A stretch of 64,000 nucleotides of DNA from Lobosporangium transversale (GCF_002105155.1 NW_019029025.1:268744-332743), one strand, 5' to 3'. Positions 22,641-34,501 are shown, counted from the first letter of the stretch. Notes: generated by a model from the letters alone, not told the origin. Numbers and translations: made by a program.

Positions 22641-23275
22641 GCCGGATTTTTTTTCTTTTTTTTCGTGTTAACAAGAACCCACAGAGGCGAGGGATTTTAT
22701 TTCATAATCTCGCTCTAAATTGATGATATCCCCCTCAACTATGAAACAAGCGAAACTCTCAAAGTTCGCACGGTATGGTTGTGAAGAGCCAATTCGTATC
22801 CATGTTTTTCTCTACCAATGTACACCGTGATCGGTACTCGAAGTCCATCCTTCCGATGTGGCCTGTTGCGCCCGTGAAAAGCCGCGGAGGCTGGCGTGCC
22901 GACTCTAGCTAAGGACGACTTTTAATTTTTTCTATTCGATCAAATCCACTGGCATGTGGACCCAAATCTTGCGGAATTGGTCTGAAATTTCTACTTTGGA
23001 CTCCGTCAAACTTTGTGATCATCGCCGTCCTAGTCAAGTGGGTGGATGGGGGATGTGCTGCCAGATGTACCGCTGGTTCGGCTGGGGGGTGGAATATATA
23101 CCTAAGACGTGTGGCCAGCCAGGCGACTTAGGCTGTCTCGGAGAGAAAGTATAAAAACTCAAGCAGATCCCTGACCTGGCACATGTTTGCTTCACTTTAT
23201 GTGCCTTAACCAGGACTCGAACCCGGCCCCTGGGCTAGACAGGGGGGTGCCCTGACGAGTATACTACTCAGCCAT
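22641..23275 (-). mobile_element. tRNA-derived SINE copy 2
   Basis: On the minus strand the element begins with a tRNA-like head: A-box TGGCTGAGTAG (23264-23274 reversed) and B-box GGTTCGAGTCC (23213-23223 reversed), the internal promoter of RNA polymerase III. About 500 bp of non-coding body follows, then the GTTAAC end and an A-rich tail at 22649-22664. Compared with copy 3 it lacks ~43 bp near 23131, bounded by TTAG on both sides. It directly abuts LINE-B copy 1. Confidence 0.85.
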
Positions 23276-23684
23276 TGGACTATGGGCCGCGCCGGAGCCG
23301 ACAATTTTTTTTTTTTTTTTTTTTTTCTTCTCTAAAAGCTTTACCCTGGTTATACTTACCATTACGTCACTTATTAGATTTTAAGCACTTATATGATATT
23401 TATCCAGTATGCCCTGTCGTAGAGCATCTACTAGTGATCTCTGGAAACTAGTAGGTAATGATAAAAAATGAAGAATTGGGCAAGAGCCTCGTGGTTTTGG
23501 GATACGATAGTGATCCTAAGTAATGCTTTGAATGATTTTGAGGATGCTGCAAAAGGGCATCGATAATAAGAAGAGAGATCTTTAATAACTGCTAATTTTC
23601 TGAGAATTCATAATGAGAATAATGAAGATAAACTCACCTGCAAAAGGGCATCGATAATAAGAAGAGAGATGCCGTTTTTGCAGT
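23276..23684. other. spacer with a 32-bp direct repeat and poly-T
   Basis: Contains a T-run at 23305-23326 and two identical 32-bp copies (TGCAAAAGGGCATCGATAAT and 12 further bases) at 23548-23579 and 23639-23670. No gene is visible. Confidence 0.6.
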
Positions 23685-25227
23685 GAAGGAAAAAGCTACT
23701 TAATTTTTTTTTTTGATAACAAGGACCCTCAGGGTCATGGGATTTATTTTCTACATTCTATGAACAAAATGCTCCAGAAACTATAGTCAATAAACAGCTA
23801 TTACTGCACAAACGACAAGAGCCGCTGTATCCATGATTTCATAAACCCTGACCGCCGTGGTTGGTACTCAAAGTCCACCTTTCCGACGTGGCCTGTTGCG
23901 CAACGCGACAAATTATCCGCTATCCATAGTCATCAAAAACTTCATTCCACTTAGCCGCTCCATCACGTCCAGTTTGGTTTTCCCAAGGTAACTGTCCCGG
24001 ACTCGGTCATCCGCGATCTTGTAGATCTCTTTTACATTCAGCTTCTGTCTTTGTCTGAGGGAAGGGACAAGGAAATCATTGCTACTACGTCTGTGCTCCC
24101 CAACACAGTTGCGTCCTCTAGCGCGTTTGCTCATAGCAGTGATTCCACGAGCCTTTTCCCATTCAACATTAACTTTACACCGTTTGTTCCGGATTTCTGT
24201 ACGACCGAATTCCTCTATGGCCTTGACGAAGCGCCCTGCCATATATGTAGCTATCCTTGTTGTTGTCTTGAAGCCAACTTTCCAACTCTGAGCAATGGAC
24301 TTGGGCGTAAGTCCATGGTAAATGTCCTGCACAGACCAATCTGGTGTGTGCTCTCTCTCTTCCTCATCATCGCCGTTCCTATCACCATGGCGTCGTACTT
24401 CTCGCACACCATCGATATGCATCTCCAGAGTCCCCCAAATGTAGTCCTCCTCTGCCGCAGTAAAAGTTGGCTCTTTTGTCCTTGGTGGGTCTACACCTCT
24501 CTCTCTGGCCCTTTGTGCTTGCTCCTGCACTGCTTTCAACTCTTTCCTTCATGTCCTCTCCCCTATCACATTCACATTTTGGATTATCTCCTTCCACTTC
24601 TCGGCCTGAGTCTCCATCGTCCTTGGACATCTCCAGATGTGCGATGTGTCTTCATCCTCTGTCCCACACACTCTGCAGTTGCCGTCTTCATAAAGGTCTG
24701 GCCTCCAGTGTCTCATATATGACTGTGTAGGCAACATTCCATGGAGTTTCTTGACCCTGTGCGCTCGCTTTTGGCAGTCCGCTGGGCTGGTGAAGAGTCC
24801 TTTCGGTAGGTTGCTATCATGAACAATGTTCATAGTAGCTCGCCAATCAATTTTTGTCCAATCCTTAACATGCCCCTGCGTCCTGTTCTGAGCGATCCAA
24901 GTGTGATGTGTACGAGTTGTTGACTGTAACTTAAGGATCTGCCTTAAGTCATCTTCCGCTGGTACATCGTTGAACTTTGCATGGCAGTACATGTCATTAT
25001 GCTCCGTTATGTTGATATCCCATAGCTCGCCATAATGTCCATGTTTTGCTGCTTCGTCCGCTTCTTCGTTCCCTCTGTTGCCGACATGTCCTTTGACCCA
25101 CTCGACCGTGACTTCCGATCCTTGTTGAATAAATGCGTTGTGTATAGCTGCCCACCATACTGCATACGGTGATCTAATACGTTGTCGCAACATGCTATCC
25201 ACTCTGCCTCGAAGGAAAAAGCTACTT

Positions 25228-25229
<2 letters not shown>
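23685..25229 (-). mobile_element. LINE family B copy 2 with 19-bp target duplication
   Basis: LINE-B element 23704-25210 on the minus strand, flanked by GAAGGAAAAAGCTACTTAA at 23685-23703 and 25211-25229. It starts within the RNase H domain and keeps WVKGHVGNRGNEEADEAA, the DWTKIDWRATMN stretch (intact Trp), the CCHC knuckle and the C-terminal region (23913-24539) ending MERLSGMKFLM-TMDSG. An in-frame TGA follows GERT at about 24549, as in copy 1. It is very similar in sequence to copy 1 and hence recent. Confidence 0.9.
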
Positions 25230-25230
<1 letters not shown>

Positions 25231-25259
<29 letters not shown>

Positions 25260-25940
25260 CCTGTTAACAAGAACCCACAGAGGTGAGGAATTTTATTTCA
25301 TAATCTCGCTCTAAAGTAATGATATCGCCCTCAACTATGAAACAAGCGAAACTCTCAAAGTTCGCACGGGATGGCTGTGAAGAGCCAATTCGTATCCATG
25401 TTTTTCTCTACCAATGTACACCGTGATCGGTACTCGAAGTCCATCCTTCCGATGTGGCCTGTTGCGCCCGTGAAAAGCCGCGGAGGCTGGCGTGCCGACT
25501 CTAGCTAAGGACGACTTTTAATTTTTTTCTATTCGATCAAATCCACTGGCATGTGGACCCAAATCTTGCGGGATTGGTCTGAAATTTCTACTTTGGACTC
25601 CGTCAAACTTTGTGATCATCGCTGTCCTAGTCAAGTGGGTGGATGGGGGGGATGTGCTGCCAGATGTACCGCTGGTTCGGCTGGGGGGTGGAATATAAAC
25701 CTAAGACATGTGGCCAGCCAGGCGACTTAGGGTAGTGCACCCACGATCTTAGCCTTAGCGGAGAACACTAGGCTGTCTCGGAGAGAAAGTATAAAAACTC
25801 AAGCAAATCCCTGACCTGGCACATGTTTGCTTCACTTTATGTGCCTTAACCAGGACTCGAACCCGGCCCCTGGGCTAGACAGGGGGGTGCCCTGACGAGT
25901 ATACTACTCAGCCATTGGGCTTAGGAAAAAGCTACTTAAA
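25231..25940 (-). mobile_element. tRNA-derived SINE copy 3, complete, with 18-bp target duplication
   Basis: Complete SINE on the minus strand: head with A-box (25904-25914 reversed) and B-box (25853-25863 reversed), ~550-bp body, GTTAAC end and a 29-nt poly-A (25231-25259). It is flanked by AGGAAAAAGCTACTTAAA at 25213-25230 and 25923-25940. The left duplicate is also the right duplicate of LINE-B copy 2. No protein is encoded; mobilisation by a LINE with a similar 3' end is inferred from the shared AACAAG-ACCC tail. Confidence 0.9.
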
Positions 25941-26048
25941 TACTATTTAAAAATGGTAGAAAATAGGATGATAGGAAATAAATAAATTGAAAGGAAATAC
26001 ATATTTAGGTAAATGAATAGGCGTCATTTACGACAGCCCACACAAATT

Positions 26049-26131
26049 GGAGAGATGGCCGAGTTGGTCTAAGGCGCCGCGTTAAGGCCGCGGTCTATTC
26101 GTAGGCGTGGGTTCGAATCCCACTCTCTTCA
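26049..26131 (+). tRNA. tRNA-Leu (anticodon AAG)
   Basis: An 83-nt class II tRNA. Acceptor stem GGAGAGA pairs with TCTCTTC; TGGCCGAGTTGGTCTAAGG forms the D arm; CCGCG-TTAAGGC-CGCGG is the anticodon arm with AAG at positions 34-36. A variable arm and the T arm GTGGGTTCGAATCCCAC follow. A T5 run at 26134-26138 is the Pol III terminator. No intron. It lies 100 bp from the SINE insertion site. Confidence 0.95.
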
Positions 26132-26270
26132 CTATTTTTGCTATACGACTTCTTCATGTCTTGTGACTGTTAATATAGTGGAGTGTGTGTATATTTACCT
26201 GAACTGGTAATTTTTACCTTTCAACTGCCTTTTTACACTTTTTTCTTTTCTCTTTTTTCCTGGTAGAAAT

Positions 26271-26728
26271 ATGGCGTGGAACGCAGGAAAGACAGGGTCC
26301 AATACTACACCATTGGGGCCACGTAAACGTATGATTGGCGAGGTCAATAATCAACAGGATTTCTATTCTAATGATCAAAATGCCCGCGGGCGCTCAGCTG
26401 AAGTTTCTGACAGATCATCCCTTTCAGGTTCATTGACTCCCGGTGGAAGCGATGCAGCTGCACCTAAAAATGAGAGTATGGAGTATTTCTGTCAAGTGTC
26501 TGGGCGGTATATTGTATTGTGACATTCCAATTTTTTTTTTTTAATGGGATTCGTTTACATTAACTGTTGTTTTTGCTTATTCATCTTTTCAGATGGTACT
26601 GAAGAACCAAGACGCAAGCGCAAGAGCCGCTGGGCTGCAGAAGATGAGAAGGTTACTATTCCAGGCATGCCAACTGCACTGCCTACCAACATGACGGAAG
26701 AGCAGCTGGGCATGTTTTTGTGTAAGTT

Positions 26729-26760
<32 letters not shown>

Positions 26761-28728
26761 TTTGTTTGCAAGGAGTAAATATTTTCTAACGCTTTTTTTT
26801 TTTTTTTTTTTTTTTTTCTATAAAAAACTAAAACCCAAAGTGCATACCAGACTTGAAGAGATTTCTAAGAAACTGAAAACCGGAGATGTTTTGCCGCCAG
26901 CAGATCGCGAGAGGTACATATCGTATTATGAATATGAAAGAAGCATTAGGCACTGGGTATCCTCCTTGCTCCACTATTTTATATAATATATATTAAACTA
27001 CTATTTTTGCACTTTATCATATCTGAAAACCAGATCAAGATCTCCGGAACCAGTTTATAACTCTGAGGGTAAGCGTGTCAATACACGTGAGTATCGATAC
27101 CGTAAAAAGCTTGAAGATGAGCGACATCAATTGATTGAAAGCGCTATCAAGAAATATCCGGATTTCCGACCTCCAGCCGATTACAAGCGACCCACAAAGA
27201 CTATGGATAAAGTATACATTCCAGTGAAAGAATTCCCTGAGATCAACTTCATTGGACTTTTAATTGGACCCCGTGGTAATACGTTGAAGAAGATGGAAAG
27301 TGAATCGGGCGCCAAAATCAGTATTCGCGGTAAAGGGTCTGTTAAAGAAGGAAAAAGTCGATCCGATTCAGCATCTAGTGCAAACCAAGAAGAGGATCTT
27401 CATTGTTTAGTTTCTGCGGATTCAGAGGACAAAGTGGCCAAGGCTATTCAGCTCATCAACAAGATTATTGAGACGGTATGCATTGGATCTTTTTTTTCTC
27501 TTGCAACAAAGTATTCAAATATTGCAAAAAAATGGTATGTTGGGTTTACTCATATTTATATATGTTATGCTTAATATATTAACACTATTTTTATGACAAT
27601 TAGTCGGCTTCTGTCCCGGAAGGCCAAAACGAACTGAAGCGCATGCAGCTTAGGGAATTGGCATCTTTGAACGGAACACTTAGAGATGATGAGAACCAGA
27701 CTTGTCTCAACTGTGGTGCGCTTGGCCATCGCAAGTATGAATGTCCAGAGATCCATAATGTTACTATCAACCTTGTCTGTGGCATCTGTGGTGGGCATGG
27801 ACACGCCACACGTGACTGCCGTGAACGCAACAATCCTGAGGCTGCAGAGAAGGCCCAGCAGAGAAACCAAAAGATTGATTCAGAGTACTTGAGTTTGATG
27901 GCGGAATTGGGCGAACAAGTCCCAGTAGAAACAGCTGGAATGACAGGATCGGATCGCGGAGAAAGACACAGTGATTCAGCGGTATGTAGTGTTGAATTTA
28001 TAACCGAACTGTGGTTATTGGCGAAAAAAAAAAAAAAAAGTATACTTACCATAACACTTTACTTTGCTGTCGTTGTCATAGGGTCACTATGGTCCTTCCT
28101 CTGCCAGGAGCCATCCATCATCAGCGCCGCCTCCATGGGCTAACAGAGAAAGGGAGCGTGATCGTGATTACAGAGATTCAGCTCCTCCACCATGGGCTGC
28201 TCGTGCTGCAGCCACCACATCCGCTCATGTTGCTTCACCTCCTCCTTGGCAGCAACATGCCGCCCCTGGCACGAGCAGTGCTAATACTCCTCCACCTCCT
28301 CCACCCACAGCACCATGGCAGCAACATTCTTCCAGCGCTCCCGCTAATCCGTGGAGTACACTTAGCTCAGACTCATCCGCACCGCCTCCTCCACCTGGCT
28401 ACGGCAATGCTTCTGCTTACAACGCTTACTCCTATGCTGGATACTATGCACCTTATGGAGTACCTCCACCTCCTCCAGTGGCACCTCCCGCATGGGTAAG
28501 GACTCTTTTACTTTATAAAATAACAATATTAATAGCTTTAATTTTAGTCAAAATAGTTAGCTGACTAATCTTTTCTATTTGGCTCACTTTTAGGGTGGCG
28601 TCGTTCCAGGAATGCCTCCACCACCACCGCCCCCTTCTTCAGCAGCACCTCCACCTCCTCCCCCGTCGCACTCAACTCCTCCGCCTCCCGTATCACAGCC
28701 ACCACCGCCTCCTCCTCCTAGCTCCTAA
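26271..28728 (+). CDS. SF1: splicing factor 1 / branch-point-binding protein
   Basis: Recognises the intron branch point in the early spliceosome (yeast Msl5/BBP). Seven exons: 26271-26475, 26593-26721, 26841-26913, 27034-27475, 27604-27981, 28082-28495, 28594-28728, total 591 aa, all phases consistent. Visible: an RKRKSRW basic motif of the U2AF65-binding region, the SF1 helix-hairpin region (LEEISKKL through [19 protein letters not shown]), and a KH domain at about residues 196-285 with the [11 protein letters not shown] loop. The QUA2-like segment is followed by two CCHC knuckles ([14 protein letters not shown], ~317-330; [14 protein letters not shown], ~342-355) and a long Pro-rich tail with PPPPP runs and PPWQQH. 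Intron 2 contains two long poly-T runs. Confidence 0.95.
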
Positions 28729-29434
28729 CTCTCTAAGCTTGATTCGACAACTAGGGGAGGTTGAGTTGAGCTTTGTGAACAACAATTTGCTCATGACCAA
28801 CCTCTTAATTAATTACTTTTTGATTTTATTGGTTTTTTTTAACCTCAACTAACTGCTTTTAACAGGGAAATGGGCAGAAGAATAAAAAGAAAAGAGACCA
28901 CAGTCAGGAGTGTGGTGAGACGCCTTTTAAGATAAAAAAGGTTGTTTCGATTCATTCCTACAACTCGTTACTGACAACTGGATAACTGACATTTTTGTAT
29001 ATTCCTTTCTTTCTTTTTCTATTTTTATTTTTTTTTTTTTTTCTTTCGGCTAATGGCTCCTTTTTGTTGTATTTTACCATGTCTATTTTTTTTTTTTTTT
29101 TTTTTTTTTTTCCTTTCACAGGAAATAGCATTGCTATCAGTAAGCTGTTATGCAAATTTGGGTTATTTTTTTTTATCCACACTCCACCCTAACACTAAAA
29201 ACACAAATCATTGACTTTTTTCATGATAGTAAATTAAAGGGGAAGAGCAAGGGATTCACAAATAAACAAATAAAGCATATTTTTTTTTACTATTTTTTAC
29301 TATATATTTATTTTCTGAATCCAACGTCATTTGCAGAAGTTGGGACCAAGAGGAGAATGTGTGTATACAAAACAATATGTATAAAGGTTTCTGAGAAAGA
29401 TAGAAAGAAAGAAGAAGAAAGAGCCCTTGGCCTG
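28729..29434. other. 3' flanks of two convergent genes
   Basis: SF1 (plus) and the helicase (minus) converge here. The region holds T-runs at 29028-29042 and 29088-29111 and AT-rich 3' UTR-like DNA. No gene seen. Confidence 0.55.
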
Positions 29435-32400
29435 CTATCGACAGATATTACAAGGCTTACAAGCTGCCCCACAATTCTGGTTACAAAAATGAACACCGCA
29501 CGTAAGCATACGTCCACATGGTTGACGACACTCCATATCCTCATGATCGCCGGCATGGCACTGGAAGGGACATGGATGTCCACATTCAGGAAAAGTACCC
29601 TGACATGGCTTTGAGCAACCTCCATGCTGAACCTGATCAAAATCTGACTCGAGACCAACCTCCGAGATCACTTCTGGATGCCGAACGCAACGCAGCTTCA
29701 TACGATTTCCCATTTTCCATTGACTTGGATCTCCTTGAATTAGACCATTAACAATGGTTTGCCACAATTTAGATTGCTCCATTAGCATCCTGCCATTTCC
29801 TATAATGTACATGCCCTTCCTGGCCCGTGATAGAGCCACACACACTCGATTACTGGCTCGAAGAAAACCGATACTGTTGTTGCTGTTGCTCCTGACTAAG
29901 CTGAGGATAATGACTTCATTCTCCTCGCCTTGGAATGCATCTACAGTCGAAACACGGACTCGCTCCGCGTCCATTGTATGGCTCTGGCGGAGTTTCTCCA
30001 TGATACTGTTACGTTGGCTAGAATACATCGTCAGGATTGTGATCTCAGAAGGATCATACCCTTGATGGAGGAGATAGATAGCTAATCTGCAAGCGACACC
30101 AGCCTCATGTATGTTAACATGGGAATTATTAGCTCCTATCGAGTCTGACTCCTCGTGCGTCAGGAACCACAACTATCCAATGTATATTATAGAAACAAAA
30201 AAAAAAAAAAAAAAAAAAGCGTAAACAAGTTGTTATAGAAAAAGTTCTAAGTGAATACAACGTCAGAAAAAGCTTCAAGCCCGGAAAAAAAAACCCGTTA
30301 ATTACGTTGTGAACCATCCCTCGGACATTATCATATTGATGTACAGATTCATGATCTGTCAATTTCTTGTAAATGGGGCTAACCAAATTTCGAATTTCTG
30401 GCCGCATACGCCGCTGACAGTTTAGAACTGTAAAAGGGAAACCGTTCAGGACAAGACGTTCAAACAGTGAAACGTCAATGTTCTTATGTTTTAAGTCATG
30501 GACAGACATACTAGGTCGGAGCTGCTGGTGATCTCCGATCAAGATGAAATGCTGCACAGAGGGTGTGAGCGCGCACATCAAGTGCGCTTCCAGAGTCTCG
30601 GAGGCTTCCTCGCAAAGCATAACCTTTGGCCTTAGCAAATAGAGTATGTCATGATACTTAGACTTAAATTAAAGACAAGAAAAAAATAATAAAAATCAGT
30701 CCATGTAACCGAGTGTTATAGCTGGCTGAGGGAAGGAAAAAAAATAAATATATAAATAAAAAAAGCCGAAGTACTTACCGCTGCTGTTGTAGTCATTCCG
30801 ATAACTCGAGCCGTTTTGAGAAGCGTGACATCATTACGGCGAAAGTGATTTCTGATATTTTCACAGATCAGTGTAAATATTTTATGAAGGTCGCCCAACT
30901 TGCGCATTAGGTGTGCGTGATACCGCTGAAGCCATTGCTTATAAACACCCAAACGCTTCTCACCCGGAATGTCATGTACATTTGGTATTTTCAGGTATGG
31001 AGTAATATCTCCCACTAAAATATCATCCACATGGCATACCACCGACTGTTTCATATCCACATTTCGGCCAGTAACTTTGGTGTCGTCCAAATTACTAACA
31101 TTGAACTCATCGACACGCTCTTCCAATTCTTCTTCATCTATTTCCGGGACGTAATCCTCCTTCAGTAAAGCATCATCAAAAATAGAGATGGCATTTGGAT
31201 CGTGGACAGGGGGGGCCGCTTGGAGCCAAGGCTCAGCAGTGGGATTCTCCTCTTGGTCAAATCTCGTTACCCATCCATCATAGGCAAACGAGTCGAATTG
31301 CTCCTGAGTGATTATGTTCAACTCAAGGAATTTAGCGAGAGGGACATATTCAACAGATAGCTCTTCAAGAAGCTCTAGCATATCTGATTCCACCTTGTTC
31401 TTCAGCTTAAAAAGCCGCCCTGGTGCAGAGCTACCCATTCCAGCTTTCCTAGCTTCCTCTGGATTCTCCCTGTATTGCTGCCGGACATTATAAAGTGTCC
31501 TGGGCTGAATAAGAGGACTCTTTGACCTTGATCCCAATCGAATAATGTTTTCTTCGAACTTCAAAATCCCCTCCAAAAACTGATCCAATGCATGGTTGGT
31601 TTGACAGACAATGACAATAGGCCCTGTATCTGCTACACGCGTATGCATCAGTAGAATATATGTTGTCAACAAACCTAAAAACGTTTTTCCTGTTCCAGGC
31701 GGACCCTGCACAACAGCAAAATCCTTCGTGAGCATACGTCTCATTGCGTCCACGACGTTTGGTTGGATTTCCCTTCTTTTAGGCTTTTCTGATGGTATCT
31801 CAAAAGGATCCAAACGTTTCCGTTCCATCTTAAATGCATCTCTCTTCATCACCTCTGGGAACTCTGAAATTTGATCTTCGATGAATTCTTTGTCCCATAA
31901 TTCATCAATGTGGCGACTATAGGGAGGTTGATTAAGTTCTGGCTCCAGTTCAACAAGCTGTTGCTGAAAGGGAAGAGTCGAAGGATCGATATCCTGAAGA
32001 ACCCTCAGAACATGCTGATACGCCTCATAATAGCCTTGCATCGCTTCAATCATTGTATAACAAACATCAGGATTGAAATCAAGCATTGGGTCCGAATCGA
32101 TAAACTTTATACCAATCCTTAGCTCTCGAGGATTTTCCAGAAATTGCAAATCGCGCTCTATAACTGTAGCGAACCTATAGGTCTTGAACTCATCCGTAGA
32201 TAGGCAGACGATCGTTCCTGGAATCAGACGCTTTGATTGCCTCCAATTAACTCTATGTCCATCGACAACGAACGACATACGATGAACTAGTCCAATAGTG
32301 GCAAACAGAAGAGCCGTTGGTCGAACCTTTTTTTTTTTTTTTTTTTTTTTTAAGTGAAAAGAACGAAATGCTTTATGATTAACATGCTTTCATAGATAGG

Positions 32401-33176
32401 TTAAACGAGCCAGCGCTGATGCTTCAACTACTTGATCGAACTTACATTGCGGTACATCATCATATCGTTGTCGTCCACGGTGCCATTACGGTATGATCGA
32501 ATGGCAAAACGCACAGGAAGGATACAATCCGCACGAAGTAATTCAAAATGAGTGTGAAGATACTGCTCGGTAGAATCATATCCTCTATGGATGATATTTT
32601 CGGGTGGATCTGGATATTCATCTGCATCGATGTCATTATACGTGGGACAGATGGATTGGAACCGAAAATTGCCTTTTGTAAATGCAAAGTAAATTATTTT
32701 TGTTATTCACTCCGAGGTTTGATTCTATGTGAGCGTTATTATTATATGCTTTAATCTCATCAACTTACTTCGAGGGAAATCACATTTCCATGAATCATCA
32801 AGAATTGGAATTGGTTTCTTGATATCATTATATAGATTTTTTTCCTCCTTAGGGATGTTGTTTACTTTTTGTTGTTGTTTTTTCCCAGCTCCGTGGCGTG
32901 GATTCATCTGGTGTTGTTTATTATTTGGCCCTGGTTTTGAACGCTGGTCGCTGTATCCGCTACCACCATCTGTTGTAGAAGAAATTAGAGTCGCATCAAC
33001 TATTTATTTATTTTCCAAATAAATTAACATTGATTCTTTCCAAAAGGTCAGACTTACATTGACGACGATCTTGTTGAGAGACAGGCGAAGATGGTTGTCG
33101 CTGCGGTGGTTGTCGACTTGGAGATGGCTCATCAAACCAAGTCGCAGCTGCTTTCCTGGCTCCGAGGCCAAAACCC

Positions 33177-33209
<33 letters not shown>

Positions 33210-33477
33210 AAATGAGTACACATATCTGTATTTAAACAAAATGAACGCGTTCAAAACATGACTTACTTGCGATGGCCCACCCACATGAGCTATTTGTGAC
33301 GAAAGAGTCAAAGCTGAATTAGTCTTAAAAATCAACATGTTTGCTTTCCTGCTCATGGCTGGTCTCATAAGATTTACAATATTTTAAAAAAAAAAGTAAC
33401 TCACCAAACTTGCACCCGTCGCCAAATCTGCATGAACCAGTATCCTGGTAGGTACGACACACTTTCTGCGCATGCAT
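29435..33477 (-). CDS. CCCH-finger plus ZNFX1-type SF1 RNA helicase
   Basis: UPF1-like superfamily 1 helicase of the ZNFX1 family (S. pombe Hrr1 is a relative acting in RNA silencing). Eight exons on the minus strand: 33405-33477, 33267-33358, 33058-33175, 32769-32969, 32446-32672, 30779-32326, 30306-30656, 29435-30172, giving 1115 aa. N-terminus: CCCH finger C-x8-C-x5-C (CRTYQDTGSCRFGDGC); the residue expected to be His is Met with the phase-consistent acceptor. Then NFRFQSICPTYNDI, typical of the family. Helicase motifs: Walker A GPPGTGKT (~445-452), motif II CEEAS, GDHQQLRPS, QRRMRPEI, VDAFQGEENEVI, VALSRARKGMY. It ends in one to two NFX1-type Cys-rich repeats (CGHPCPFQCH, CGRMLTCGVHFC), far fewer than in animal ZNFX1. 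Two introns have acceptors directly after long A-runs. Confidence 0.9.
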
Positions 33478-34501
33478 ACTGTGGTTTGCGGCCTAGAGAT
33501 TGTTGTCGTCGGGATCAAAAGATGGGAATGAGGCACACTGACCTTTTTTTTTTTTTTTTTTGTAAGCTGTGCCAAGAAGCTGACAAGGTGACTGTTTTTC
33601 AGCAGAATAGTTCGGGGCATACATGTACAGTACACAACCTTTCTTTGCTATTCGTGAAAGGACGCTATCCATTCTTTTTCCCTACTGCCGGTAAAGATGA
33701 AGTGATTTGGAACTGAGGGACCGACGACCTATGAGTTTTCTCTGGCCCAGGACGTACTTGGCGGGCCTATATCGCTGTCAACTTGGGATTCATCTGACGT
33801 ACTTTTCTTTAAAAAAAATCTGGGACAAGCCTTCAGCCGGATTCATCTATAATTTGTAGTCTGATTAAGATCCCTATCCATCCTCTGGCCACTCAGTATG
33901 TATTGTTATTGATATTCATCATTTGAGGCATTCAGTACTGTTGCGAACCGCAAAAAAAGCATCAATAAAACAACCAAACTTCAAGTGCTGACTATGAGAG
34001 CAATGCAAATTAAATGTTGATGCGATATGATCAGTAGAACCTACAACAGAGCCGCTTCTTACCGCTATCCCATCTAACGGAGGTTTTATATACTCACAAC
34101 CTGCATTATCTAGAGTTTTATTTATCTCCTCCCATGACAACAGCTAATCTGTGTAATCAATCACTGCCTACGTGATAACAATATCCAATATGTATTTTAA
34201 ACTGCCACTTATGTTCAGTCTGGCCACACACCAACTGCGAGTCTCTCAAAAGGAGATTAGGAAGATCCTACATTAGTACCGCCAACAGCAACACTACCAA
34301 CTGATTCTCTTCGAGAGATTTAAGAGCCCTTATGAGGTTTTTTGTGATCACGATCACGCTCGTAAGCACGGACAAGTTTAGCTCGCCATAAAAGTAGGGT
34401 GAGGGGATAGTGCCGCTCTGTCTAAGGAAACAAACAGAGAGGTTATTTTGACATTTGTACTGAGTACAACTTCTTCTAGACAGTGATCAGCTTGGGATGT
34501 A
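33478..34501. other. intergenic, no gene
   Basis: Upstream of the helicase start: a T-run at 33543-33561 and unremarkable AT-rich sequence. I find no supported ORF. Confidence 0.5.

Noticed and set aside
23213-23274. Second tRNA gene in SINE copy 2
   Set aside because: Carries A- and B-boxes but does not fold as a tRNA; identical context in copy 3 shows it is the SINE promoter.
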